DNA of 64,000 nucleotides from Dyadobacter alkalitolerans DSM 23607 (lineage in GTDB: Bacteria > Bacteroidota > Bacteroidia > Cytophagales > Spirosomataceae): the NCBI RefSeq assembly GCF_000428845.1, contig NZ_AUAS01000001.1, positions 248,001 through 312,000 of the forward strand. Direction: 5' to 3'. Below are positions 35,232-43,841 of this stretch, piece by piece. The notes beneath the pieces are model-generated. The model searched no databases, was not told the origin of the DNA, and was given only the letters and a program-made list of their open reading frames with translations. Made by a program: the position numbers and the translations under genes. Numbering within the stretch: position 1 is the stretch's first letter; each line of letters starts with the position of its first letter.

Positions 35232-36269
35232 TTACTGAATTGCCGACTTCCCCACCGTAGACTCGCGGATGATGAGCGAGGTTTTCAGGGATCGGGTTTC
35301 AAAAACATCTGTTTTTTGCGGATGTTCGATGAGCCTGATCAGCAGCTCTACCGCCTGCTGGCCCATCTCCATGGCGGGCTGCACAACGGCAGTCAAAGGC
35401 GGATTAAGGAGCTCGGCTACGCTGATGTTGGTAAACCCAACAATGGCGATCTGCTCGGGGACTTTAATGTTGTGTTTTTGAAAAACAGACATACAACCCG
35501 TCGTCAGGCGATCGCTGGCTGTGAAAATGGCGTCGGGGGGCTCGGGCATTTCGAGCATTTCCTGCACAGCGGCCTCATTTTCTTCGGCTACTTTGCCGCC
35601 GTGATAGCAATATTTGACATAAGATTCATCAAAAGGAAGCCCGTAATCCTCCAAAGCCTGCTTATAACCCGCCAATCGCTCGGTTGTGATGGACAAATAA
35701 ATCGGGCTCGTCAAATGTGCGATGCGCTTTCGGCCGGTTTTGATCAAATGTTCCGTCGCTTCGTAACTCCCGGCAAAATTATCCACCACCACTTTGTGCG
35801 TTTCGATAGCATTCGGCACGCGGTCCAAGAAAACAATGGGTAAGCCTCTTTCCATCAGGTCCTGAAAATGGAACAAGTTGGTTGTCAGGCTGGAAAGGGA
35901 GATCAAAAGGCCGTCCACTTTCCGGGAAACGAGGTAATTCGTATTGGCAACTTCGCGCTCGTAAGACTCGTGGCTTTGGAAAATAACCACGTGATAACCC
36001 AGATTATAAGCTATGGACTCAATGCCATTGATGAGCTGCGAGAAAAAATGATTGGCGATTTCCGGAATTATGACCCCTATGGACTTGCTTTTGCTATCCC
36101 GCAGACTCAGCGCAATGGGATTGGGCCGGTAATTCATGCGCTCAGCATATTCCATAACCAATTTCTTGGTTTCCGGATTTATTTCATAGCTATTCCGCAA
36201 GGCACGGGAAACCGTCGAAGTCGAAAGTCCCAGCGCTTTGGCAATGTCCTTAATTGTGATAGTCTCCAA
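35232..36269 (-). CDS. LacI-family transcriptional regulator, probable uronate-operon repressor
   Basis: A 345-residue regulator with the LacI helix-turn-helix (TIKDIAKALGLSTSTVSRALRNSYEINPET, residues 4-32), hinge region (MNYRPNPIALSLR) and a periplasmic-binding-protein-like ligand domain (SIGVIIPEIANHFFSQLINGIE to the C terminus). It is divergent from the kduD-kduI-uxaB-exuT-like operon starting 276 bases away, the usual arrangement for local control. Ligand is probably a uronate intermediate (inference). Two GATAACG direct repeats in the shared upstream region are possible operator elements. Confidence 0.9.
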   Translation of the reverse strand: METITIKDIAKALGLSTSTVSRALRNSYEINPETKKLVMEYAERMNYRPNPIALSLRDSKSKSIGVIIPEIANHFFSQLINGIESIAYNLGYHVVIFQSHESYEREVANTNYLVSRKVDGLLISLSSLTTNLFHFQDLMERGLPIVFLDRVPNAIETHKVVVDNFAGSYEATEHLIKTGRKRIAHLTSPIYLSITTERLAGYKQALEDYGLPFDESYVKYCYHGGKVAEENEAAVQEMLEMPEPPDAIFTASDRLTTGCMSVFQKHNIKVPEQIAIVGFTNISVAELLNPPLTAVVQPAMEMGQQAVELLIRLIEHPQKTDVFETRSLKTSLIIRESTVGKSAIQ

Positions 36270-36394
36270 AGAAAAATTGGTTTATTCCAACTTAATGTTT
36301 GATAATATATACTTTATCCAACGGTAAGTCAATGTACTAAAATAGAAATGAATATCGAAACCGATCCGGAGATGTTTGCCGCCTCACACGAGCT

Positions 36395-36413
36395 GATAAC
36401 GTTCCCGATAACG
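36395..36413. promoter_or_regulatory. Possible LacI-family operator region
   Basis: GATAACG occurs at 36395-36401 and 36407-36413 as direct repeats 12 bases apart, the first within ATAACGTT. LacI-family sites often centre on AACGTT-like steps. The pair lies midway between the regulator and kduD, but there is no clean palindrome. Confidence 0.25.
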
Positions 36414-36544
36414 ATTGCACAAAAAAAGACAATTCAATATTTGATAATTCTAACTATTCGACCTAAACTGCCGGAGCGTAGGGTCTCCTATGATCGACGC
36501 GAATTTTAGGGGTTACCCCGAAAAACACAATTTGCCATTCCTTA

Positions 36545-37315
36545 ATGAGTACAATAAATTTATTTGACCTGACGGGCAAAACCGCCTTGGTAACCGGTTG
36601 CAACCGGGGAATAGGAAAAGCCATGGCGGAGGCGCTAGCAGAAGCCGGGGCAGACATCATCGGCGTCGCATCATCAGACATTCAATCCGCCAGCGATTTA
36701 CAAAATGCCGTCACCCAGGCAGGCCGGAAATTTTATCCTTACCAGGCCGATCTGGGCAATCGCGAAAGCATTTACGCATTCATCAAAAAAGTAAAAGCCG
36801 AACACCAACGCATTGATATTCTGATCAATAATGCTGGCATTATCCTGCGCCAGCCCGCTGCTGAACATTCGGATGAATATTGGGACCAGGTGCTGAACAT
36901 TAACCTCGATGCGCCTTATATTTTGTCAAGGGAATTTGGCCGCGATATGGTAGCGCGAGGCTACGGCAAAATCATTTTTACGGCCTCATTGCTCACATTC
37001 CAGGGCGGCATCAATGTGCCGGGTTATACAGCTTCAAAAAGTGCCATTGGTGGTCTGGTGAAAGCGCTGGCCAATGAATGGGCTGGCAAAGGCGTGAATG
37101 TGAATGCCATAGCGCCGGGTTATATCAATACGGACAATACGGAAGCGCTGCGAAATGATCCCGTGCGCAGCAAGTCCATTCTCGACCGCATTCCGGCCGG
37201 GAGATGGGGTATGCCCGACGATTTTAAAGGCCCCGCGTTGTTCCTGGCGTCGGATGCTTCGAGCTATGTCAATGGCACTATACTCACCGTGGATGGCGGC
37301 TGGATGGGCCGGTAG
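36545..37315 (+). CDS. kduD: 2-dehydro-3-deoxy-D-gluconate 5-dehydrogenase
   Basis: SDR enzyme reducing 2,5-diketo-3-deoxygluconate (from KduI) to 2-keto-3-deoxygluconate. The 256 residues begin NLFDLTGKTALVTGCNRGIGKAMA, closely matching KduD, with the TGxxxGIG nucleotide motif. NNAGIILRQPAAEHSDEYWD, the catalytic Tyr-Lys in GYTASKSAIGGLVKALANEWAGKGVNVNAIAPGYI, and VDGGW at the end follow. It is the first gene of the uronate operon and is followed 42 bases later by kduI, a classic pairing in pectin and glycosaminoglycan breakdown. Confidence 0.92.
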   Translation: MSTINLFDLTGKTALVTGCNRGIGKAMAEALAEAGADIIGVASSDIQSASDLQNAVTQAGRKFYPYQADLGNRESIYAFIKKVKAEHQRIDILINNAGIILRQPAAEHSDEYWDQVLNINLDAPYILSREFGRDMVARGYGKIIFTASLLTFQGGINVPGYTASKSAIGGLVKALANEWAGKGVNVNAIAPGYINTDNTEALRNDPVRSKSILDRIPAGRWGMPDDFKGPALFLASDASSYVNGTILTVDGGWMGR

Positions 37316-37357
37316 ATTTTACCAAATTTTTAGAGTAACCCACTTAATATTAAGCAC

Positions 37358-38188
37358 ATGCAAATCAGATTCGAAAGCAGCCGGAAAGAAGTTTCGCAAA
37401 TGGACACGGCCGCTTTACGCGAGAATTTTTTGATTGAAAATATATTTGTAAACGACCAGATCAACTTCGTTTACACGCATTACGACCGCGTCATGATCGG
37501 CGGCGCCATTCCGGCTACCGTACCGTTGACACTTGAAACATACGGCCCGCTGAAAGCCGAATATTTCCTGGAAAGACGCGAGATAGGGATCATTAACATT
37601 GGTGGAAAAGGCCAGGTGAAGGCGGATGGAGCCACATTTGAAATAAGTAAGCTGGGTTGTGTTTATCTGGGAAAGGGAACTAAGGAGGTTATTTTTTCGA
37701 GTGAGAACCAGGCTGATCCGGCTGTATTTTACTTGCTATCATCCCCTGCACACCAGACATTTCTAGCAACGCTTTTCACCAAAGAAGACGCCGCGCCCAC
37801 GACCATGGGCAGCATGGAAACTTCCAATCACCGGACCATTTACAAATACATTCACGCAGCCGGCATCCAGAGCGCACAGCTCGTGATGGGCCTTACCGTC
37901 CTGCAAACCGGAAGCGTCTGGAACACCATGCCTGCGCACGTGCACGACCGTCGTATGGAAGCCTATTGCTATTTCGATGTGCCTGCTAATCAGCGCATCC
38001 TGCATCTGATGGGCGAGCCAACCGAAACGCGGCACTTATGGCTTTCCGAGCGGCAAGTGATCATTTCTCCGCCCTGGTCGATCCATTCCGGCTGCGGCAC
38101 TTCGAGCTACTCCTTCATCTGGGGCATGGCCGGCGAAAACAGGGATTACACAGACATGGACGCAGTGGCGATAACCGATTTGAGATAA
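37358..38188 (+). CDS. kduI: 5-dehydro-4-deoxy-D-glucuronate isomerase
   Basis: Zinc cupin isomerase that converts 5-keto-4-deoxyuronate, formed from unsaturated uronates, into 2,5-diketo-3-deoxygluconate for KduD. The 276-residue sequence is typical of KduI throughout: MDTAALRENFLIENIFVNDQINFVYTHYDRVMIGGA, LERREIGIINIGGKGQV, and the metal-site block VWNTMPAHVHDRRMEAYCYFDV with the His-x-His and Glu ligands. The stop codon overlaps the start of the next gene (TAATG). Confidence 0.96.
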   Translation: MQIRFESSRKEVSQMDTAALRENFLIENIFVNDQINFVYTHYDRVMIGGAIPATVPLTLETYGPLKAEYFLERREIGIINIGGKGQVKADGATFEISKLGCVYLGKGTKEVIFSSENQADPAVFYLLSSPAHQTFLATLFTKEDAAPTTMGSMETSNHRTIYKYIHAAGIQSAQLVMGLTVLQTGSVWNTMPAHVHDRRMEAYCYFDVPANQRILHLMGEPTETRHLWLSERQVIISPPWSIHSGCGTSSYSFIWGMAGENRDYTDMDAVAITDLR

Positions 38189-38535
38189 TGAGCGAGCTAA
38201 AAGGAAGGGAATTTATTGACGACGCGGACATTCCGTGGGAAGAATTGGGCGGTGGTTTGAAGCGGAAGATCATGGCTTATGATGACAATCTGATGATGGT
38301 CAAAGTGGCGTTTGAGCAGGGTGGCGTTGGTGCCCTGCATAGCCATTTTCATACACAAATGAGTTATGTTGAAAGTGGCAAATTTGAAATCACCATTGGC
38401 CCCAAAACCGGCATACTAAGCGGCGGCGATGCCTATTATATCCCGCCGGACGTTGTTCACGGCGCATTATGCCTGGAAGCGGGCATGCTTGTGGACATTT
38501 TTAATCCCATGCGTGCTGATTTTATCAAAAGCTAA
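38188..38535 (+). CDS. Small cupin-domain protein
   Basis: A single-cupin protein of 115 residues starting MSELKGREFIDDADIPWEEL at ATG 38188, overlapping the kduI stop by one base. Cupin motif 1 is LHSHFHTQMSYVESGKFEITIG (His ligands and Glu-like position) and motif 2 is YIPPDVVHGALC. It is a regular companion of kduI/kduD operons in Bacteroidota and related phyla and may isomerise or bind an unsaturated uronate, as proposed for KdgF, which opens unsaturated galacturonate rings. Assignment to KdgF is plausible but not proven. The longer open frame back to 38038 lies inside kduI and is rejected. Confidence 0.85.
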   Translation: MSELKGREFIDDADIPWEELGGGLKRKIMAYDDNLMMVKVAFEQGGVGALHSHFHTQMSYVESGKFEITIGPKTGILSGGDAYYIPPDVVHGALCLEAGMLVDIFNPMRADFIKS

Positions 38536-38558
38536 TTGACAATGTTCCTTCATTCCTG

Positions 38559-40499
38559 ATGAAAAAACTGCTACGCAGCATCTCTGTAATTGCATTATTT
38601 TACTTTGTTCCAAACATTGCATCGCAGGTTTTGGCGCAAGAACTTCCTATGTCGCGGCGCATGGCGGATTCCTTCATGACGCGTCATAAGGATTCTATTT
38701 TAGTAGGAAAAAATACGGCGACGAAGTGGGATTACGAGCAGGGACTAATGCTGAAAGCCATTGAAAAAGTCTGGAACAGAACGGGCGAAGGCAAATATTT
38801 TGAATACATCCGCAAAGACATTGATCAATATGTAAGGCCCGATGGCAGCATCCGGACCTACAAATTTGACGACTTTAACATTGATAACATTCCGCCAGGA
38901 AGGGCGTTACTAACACTTTATCAACAAACACAACCCGACAAAGAAAAATACAGAAAAGCCGCTGATTTACTCTGGAAGCAGTTGGCAGAGCAGCCGCGCA
39001 ATAACGAAGGCGGTTACTGGCACAAAAAGCGCTATCCCAATCAAATGTGGCTCGACGGCCTTTTCATGGGCGAACCCTTCGCCGCGGAATACAGCCTGCT
39101 ATTCGACCATCCCGAACATTTCGACGACATTGCCAAGCAGTTTGCCTTGATCGAAAAATATGCGGTGGATGAAAAGACGGGCCTGATTTACCATGCGTAT
39201 GATGAGAGCCGTGAGCAAAAATGGGCCGATAAAAAGACCGGACGATCGCCGAATTTCTGGGCACGAGCGATTGGCTGGTATGCCATTGCGCTGGTAGATG
39301 TCCTGGATTATTTCCCAAAAGACCATCCGAAACGAATTGAACTAATCCAATATCTCAAAAGGTTGGCGCCGGTGCTGGCCAAATATCAGGACAAGCAATC
39401 CGGGCTTTGGTATCAGGTTATTGACCAGCGAAATAGGAAGGGAAATTATCTCGAAGCATCTGCTTCCTGCATGTTCATATATGCATTAGCAAAGGCTTCC
39501 AGAATGGGCTATATCGATGCGTCTTTCGCTGAAAATGCGAAGCGTGGTTATGCAGGTGCATTGAAAGAATTCGTTGAAAAAGAGTCAGATGGCTTGCTGA
39601 GCCTGAACAAAACCGTAAGCGTGGGTGGCCTCGGCGGCACACCTTACCGCGACGGCAGTTACGAATATTATCTCAGCGAACCGATCCGCAAAAACGACCT
39701 GAAAGGCATTGGCCCATTCATTTTTGCGAGCATTGAAATGGAAATTGCGGAAGAGAATGCGGTTGGAAAAGGCAAAACGGTAGGTTTGGATTATCATTTC
39801 AACCATGAATTTAAGAAAGAACCGGACGGTTCAAGCATTCCGTTTCACTACACCTGGGAGGACCGCCTGCATTCCGGCTTCTGGCTTTGGGGCAACATTT
39901 ATAGGGAATTAGGAGCAAAAACAGTGGCCGTAACCGGCGCACCGACTGCTGAAAACCTGAAAGATATCGACGTGTACATTATTGTCGATCCCGACACGAA
40001 AAAAGAATCACCTAATCCCAATTTTATCCAGGCAAACGACATTCAAGCGATTGAAAAGTGGGTGAAGAATGGCGGGGTGCTGGTAATGATGGCGAATGAC
40101 ACTGCCAATTGTGAGATCACGCATTTCAATGAGCTTGCCAAAACATTCGGTATACAATTCAGCAACAAAAACCGCAATATGGTGCAGGGAACGCAGTTTG
40201 AGCAGGGAAAACTGATGATCCCGGCAAACAACAAAGCCATTTTCAAAACCGCCAGCAAGATTTACATTAAAGAACTTTCTCCCCTCCTGCTCACCGCTCC
40301 GGCCCAATCTGCCTTAACGGATCAAGGTGACGTAATTTTCGGCATTGCCAAATATGGCAAAGGCACCGTTTTCGCGGTCGGCGATCCCTGGCTTTACAAC
40401 GAATATGTGGACGGGCGGCGGATTGATACGAGTTTCGAAAATTTTGAAGCAGGGAAAGATCTGGCCGGTTGGTTGTTAAAACAGGTCGTTAAAAAGTAA
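38559..40499 (+). CDS. GH105/GH88-family unsaturated glucuronyl/rhamnogalacturonyl hydrolase with C-terminal DUF4350-like domain
   Basis: Removes the unsaturated uronic acid left at chain ends by polysaccharide lyases. A signal peptide (residues 4-27) predicts export. Residues 30-400 form an alpha/alpha-barrel GH105 domain: WDYEQGLMLKAIEKVW, NQMWLDGLFMGEPF with Asp166 in the expected catalytic position, GRSPNFWARAIGWY, LEASASCMFIYALAK. From about 410 a second domain starts (KTVAVTGAPTAENLKDIDVYIIVDPDT, IEKWVKNGGVLVMMAND, GDPWLYNEY), like the DUF4350/class I glutamine amidotransferase-like fold. At 646 residues it is nearly twice the normal GH105 length. It sits between the cupin and uxaB genes. 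Confidence 0.9.
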   Translation: MKKLLRSISVIALFYFVPNIASQVLAQELPMSRRMADSFMTRHKDSILVGKNTATKWDYEQGLMLKAIEKVWNRTGEGKYFEYIRKDIDQYVRPDGSIRTYKFDDFNIDNIPPGRALLTLYQQTQPDKEKYRKAADLLWKQLAEQPRNNEGGYWHKKRYPNQMWLDGLFMGEPFAAEYSLLFDHPEHFDDIAKQFALIEKYAVDEKTGLIYHAYDESREQKWADKKTGRSPNFWARAIGWYAIALVDVLDYFPKDHPKRIELIQYLKRLAPVLAKYQDKQSGLWYQVIDQRNRKGNYLEASASCMFIYALAKASRMGYIDASFAENAKRGYAGALKEFVEKESDGLLSLNKTVSVGGLGGTPYRDGSYEYYLSEPIRKNDLKGIGPFIFASIEMEIAEENAVGKGKTVGLDYHFNHEFKKEPDGSSIPFHYTWEDRLHSGFWLWGNIYRELGAKTVAVTGAPTAENLKDIDVYIIVDPDTKKESPNPNFIQANDIQAIEKWVKNGGVLVMMANDTANCEITHFNELAKTFGIQFSNKNRNMVQGTQFEQGKLMIPANNKAIFKTASKIYIKELSPLLLTAPAQSALTDQGDVIFGIAKYGKGTVFAVGDPWLYNEYVDGRRIDTSFENFEAGKDLAGWLLKQVVKK

Positions 40500-40511
40500 A
40501 ACCGCAATGCT

Positions 40512-42035
40512 ATGAGCCGCCTTTTTCGCGAAAATTTAGGTCAGTTACGCAATCAGCCCGGACTCGTCGTCCCGGACGATTCCATTTTTCAGCTACCCGA
40601 AAAAGTGCTTCAATTCGGCACAGGCGCATTTCTGAGAGGACTTGCCGATTATTTTATAGACAAAGCCAACAGGCAGGGCATTTTCAACGGGCGCATTGTG
40701 GTCGTAAAGTCCACCGACGAAGGCGATTTGAAAGCATTCGAGCGACAGGATAATCTTTATACAATTTGCCTTCGTGGCAGTCGGAATGGCATCATTGAAG
40801 AAGAAAATATTATTTCCTCGGCCATAAGCAGGGTTTTGTCGGCCAAAACACAATGGTCGCTCGTGCTCGATTTGGCCAAAAATCCGGCGATCAGCATTGT
40901 GATTTCCAACACGACAGAAATCGGCATTCAGCTTGTCCAGGACGATATTTACCAATGGCCGCCGGTTTCATTTCCAGGGAAATTGCTTGCGTTTTTGTAT
41001 GCCCGTTACGTGGCTTTTGGCGGAAATCCGGAATACGGCGTTGTCATCATCCCCACGGAACTGATCACCGATAACGGCAAAAAACTCGAATCCATCGTGC
41101 TCGAACTCGCGCACAGGAACGGCCTCGAAGGTGCATTTATAGACTGGCTCGAAAACCACAATTCATTCTGCAATTCGCTGGTAGACAGGATCGTTCCCGG
41201 CAGGCCGGATGAAAATATTTGCAAAGAACTCGCCGAAGAACTGGGTTACCAGGACGACCTGCTGATCATGGCCGAACATTATCATTTATGGGCGATCGAA
41301 GGAGACGCGACGATTGGTAAAAAGCTACCTTTCAAGGAAGTGGACAAGGGCATGATCGTGGAACCGGACATTGAATTGTATCGCGAACTGAAACTAAGGC
41401 TCCTCAACGGCGCGCACACTTTGGGCTGCGGCCTGGCGCATTTGTGCGGTTTCAAAACAGTGGACGAAGCCATGAGCAGCCCGCTTTTTGAAACATACAT
41501 TACCAATCTGATGGAAACCGAAATCGCACCTGCGATTCCTTATCCGGTTGCAGAAGAGAGAGCATTACAATTTGGCCGCAGTGTTGTGGAACGCTTTCAC
41601 AACCCGCATTTGAGACATAAGTGGCTTAATATCAGTCAGAATTATTCTGCCAAAATGCTGTCGCGGGTCATGCCTGTTTTCTTTAAATATGAAAAAACGC
41701 ATGAGACATTTCCGGATCACATTGTCTTTGGCTTCGCGGTTTACATCTTTTACATGAAGGCGGTGCGAAAGGATGGCGATCATTTTTACGGCCATGCAAA
41801 CGGCTCCTATTATTTGATCCAAGACCAAAAAGCCGCTTATTTCCATCAAAAATGGCAAATGCCTTCGCTGGATGAAATGGTCAAGGCCATTTTGAAAGAT
41901 CAGTCGATCTGGCAAAAAGATCTTTCGAAATCAGAGGTAATCCGCAAAAATATCGTCTCCTATCTCGAATCCCTGAAACAACTGGGCGCGGTAGACACAT
42001 TGAAGTTATTCCTTGAAAAAACCGAGTACGCCTGA
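40512..42035 (+). CDS. uxaB: Tagaturonate reductase (altronate oxidoreductase)
   Basis: NADH-dependent reduction of D-tagaturonate to D-altronate in galacturonate catabolism. The 507-residue mannitol-dehydrogenase-family protein shows the N-terminal QFGTGAFLRGLADYFIDKANRQG, STDEGDLKAFERQDNLYTICLRG, the central Rossmann-type SIVISNTTEIGI, and LRLLNGAHTLGCGLAHLCGFKTVDEAM with the catalytic Lys region nearby. Size and motifs fit UxaB rather than UxuB (fructuronate reductase), although the two are close. Partner genes uxaC and uxaA are not in this window. It starts 12 bases after the hydrolase gene. Confidence 0.9.
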   Translation: MSRLFRENLGQLRNQPGLVVPDDSIFQLPEKVLQFGTGAFLRGLADYFIDKANRQGIFNGRIVVVKSTDEGDLKAFERQDNLYTICLRGSRNGIIEEENIISSAISRVLSAKTQWSLVLDLAKNPAISIVISNTTEIGIQLVQDDIYQWPPVSFPGKLLAFLYARYVAFGGNPEYGVVIIPTELITDNGKKLESIVLELAHRNGLEGAFIDWLENHNSFCNSLVDRIVPGRPDENICKELAEELGYQDDLLIMAEHYHLWAIEGDATIGKKLPFKEVDKGMIVEPDIELYRELKLRLLNGAHTLGCGLAHLCGFKTVDEAMSSPLFETYITNLMETEIAPAIPYPVAEERALQFGRSVVERFHNPHLRHKWLNISQNYSAKMLSRVMPVFFKYEKTHETFPDHIVFGFAVYIFYMKAVRKDGDHFYGHANGSYYLIQDQKAAYFHQKWQMPSLDEMVKAILKDQSIWQKDLSKSEVIRKNIVSYLESLKQLGAVDTLKLFLEKTEYA

Positions 42036-42084
42036 CCGGCATAAGCCCATTTTAACCTCTTAATTGAATCTGCAAAACCCCGAC

Positions 42085-43365
42085 ATGGAAACTCAAATGA
42101 CCAAATACCGCTGGCGGATCGTAGCCCTGCTTTTTTGCGCAACTACGATCAACTATCTGGACCGGCAGGTTCTGGGCTTATTGAAACCCACATTAGAAGC
42201 AGATTTCGGCTGGTCGGAGCAGGATTTCAGCCACATTGTGATGGCCTTTCAGACGGCTTATGCCATTTCGCTGATCGGATTTGGTGCCATTATTGATAAA
42301 ATCGGGACGAAGCTGGGTTACACCATTTCAGTTGTGGTTTGGAGCATTGCCGCCATGCTGCATGCGGTCGCTACGGGCACATTCAGTTTCGGATTAATGC
42401 GCGCATTGCTAGGTCTTGGCGAAGCCGGTAACTTTCCGGTAGCCATTAAGGCCACCGCAGAATGGTTTCCAAAACGCGAACGCGCACTTGCAACGGGGAT
42501 TTTCAACTCGGGTGCCAACATTGGAGCCGTCGTCGCTCCAATCATGGTTCCCTGGATTTTGGGTTCCTATGGCTGGCAGGAAGCGTTTCTGATCACCGGT
42601 GCCATTGGTTTTGTATGGCTGTTTTTCTGGTTCCGTTATTATGAAGTGCCTGCAAAGCAGCAGCGTATCAACCAAGCCGAATTCGACTACATTCACAGTG
42701 ATAATGAGCCCGATACGAGCAAAGAAGCGCCTGTGAAATGGCTCGATCTCTTTAAAGTGAGACAAACCTGGGCATTTGTATTCGGTAAGATGCTCACTGA
42801 TCCAATCTGGTGGTTTTTCCTTTACTGGCTTCCCTCCTATTTTGCCGAAGCATTCAAGCTCAACCTTTCCAAACCCAGCCCGGAGCTCGTGATCGTTTAC
42901 ACAGCAACGACCATCGGGAGCATCGGCGGCGGTTATCTTTCCGGTCATTTTATCAAAAAAGGCTGGCCGATTTTCAGAGCCCGGAAGACTTCCATGCTCA
43001 TTTTCGCTTTCCTCGTCACGCCTATTATGCTGGCCCAATACACGACTAACATTTGGCAGGCTGTGATCCTGATCAGCTTGGCGGCGGCGGCGCACCAGGC
43101 TTGGAGCGCGAACATTTTTACGACGGCTTCGGATATGTTTCCCAAGAAGGCGGTGAGCTCTGTGGTGGGTATCGGCGGGATGGCTGGATCAGTAGGAGGC
43201 ATTCTTTTTCCGCTTTTGGTAGGGATCATTCTAGATAATTATAAAGCTGCCGGCAACATTGGCGGCGGTTATAACATCATTTTTGTCATTTGCGGATTCG
43301 CATATCTGCTTGCCTGGGGTATCATGCATTTGTTTGCGCCTAAGATGGAAAGAGTGGATATTTAG
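42085..43365 (+). CDS. MFS hexuronate transporter, ExuT-like
   Basis: A 426-residue major facilitator with twelve predicted helices. N-terminal NYLDRQVLGLLKPTLEADFGWSEQDFSHIVMAFQTAYA and LLGLGEAGNFPVAIKATAEWFPKRERALATGIFNSGANIGA are characteristic of ExuT and related anion:cation symporters for galacturonate and glucuronate. It ends the catabolic part of the uronate operon, which supports monouronate import. Start ATG 42085 (METQMTKYRWRIV) is preferred to the upstream TTG at 42064; ATG 42097 is also possible. Confidence 0.88.
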   Translation: METQMTKYRWRIVALLFCATTINYLDRQVLGLLKPTLEADFGWSEQDFSHIVMAFQTAYAISLIGFGAIIDKIGTKLGYTISVVVWSIAAMLHAVATGTFSFGLMRALLGLGEAGNFPVAIKATAEWFPKRERALATGIFNSGANIGAVVAPIMVPWILGSYGWQEAFLITGAIGFVWLFFWFRYYEVPAKQQRINQAEFDYIHSDNEPDTSKEAPVKWLDLFKVRQTWAFVFGKMLTDPIWWFFLYWLPSYFAEAFKLNLSKPSPELVIVYTATTIGSIGGGYLSGHFIKKGWPIFRARKTSMLIFAFLVTPIMLAQYTTNIWQAVILISLAAAAHQAWSANIFTTASDMFPKKAVSSVVGIGGMAGSVGGILFPLLVGIILDNYKAAGNIGGGYNIIFVICGFAYLLAWGIMHLFAPKMERVDI

Positions 43366-43409
43366 CAAATCATACAACCATTATCATTAATCCACATTCA
43401 AATTCTGAA

Positions 43410-43841
43410 ATGAAAAAGACATTCTTACTCATCGCATTTCTACTTTTCAACATTGCATCATTCGCACAAAGTGCGGACGAAAAGGCAGTTGCCGACGCAG
43501 TGGAAAAAATCCGCGTTGCGATTATCGGTGCAAAAGAGGCAGATCTGATGAAACTAACCTCTCCCAAACTAACCTACGGACATTCCAATGGCCTGATGGA
43601 AGATCAGGCAGCATTCATCCGCGCATTGGTTAGCGAAGAGTCTAAATTCACAAAAATTGACCTGTCCGAACAGACCATCACCGTTTCCGGCGACGTCGCC
43701 ATGGTGCGCCACAAACTCATCGGCGACACGCACAACAAAGGAAAAGATCCTGCCCCGGTAAGATTAGGCGTTTTTATGGTTTGGCAAAAGGTGAAAGGGC
43801 AATGGATTCTGATTGGCCGCCAGGCCTTTAAGTTGGCATAG
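43410..43841 (+). CDS. Exported NTF2-like (DUF4440) protein
   Basis: A 143-residue protein with a cleavable signal peptide (KKTFLLIAFLLFNIASFAQ) and an NTF2-like domain: ADAVEKIRVAIIGAKEADLMKLTSPKLTYGHSNG and VFMVWQKVKGQWILIGRQ. Bacteroidota sugar-catabolism operons often end with such proteins, so it may bind a sugar or uronate in the periplasm (inference). It is 44 bases after the transporter gene and its 3' end overlaps the convergent DUF1016 gene by 14 bases. Confidence 0.78.
   Translation: MKKTFLLIAFLLFNIASFAQSADEKAVADAVEKIRVAIIGAKEADLMKLTSPKLTYGHSNGLMEDQAAFIRALVSEESKFTKIDLSEQTITVSGDVAMVRHKLIGDTHNKGKDPAPVRLGVFMVWQKVKGQWILIGRQAFKLA

Noticed and set aside
38038-38187. Longer start for the cupin gene
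   Set aside because: The extra 50 codons overlap kduI in another frame; ATG 38188 overlaps the kduI stop in the usual coupled manner and begins at conserved sequence.
42409-43095. Minus-strand open frame of 228 codons opposite the ExuT-like gene
   Set aside because: Mirror of a well-conserved MFS gene, with no domain of its own.
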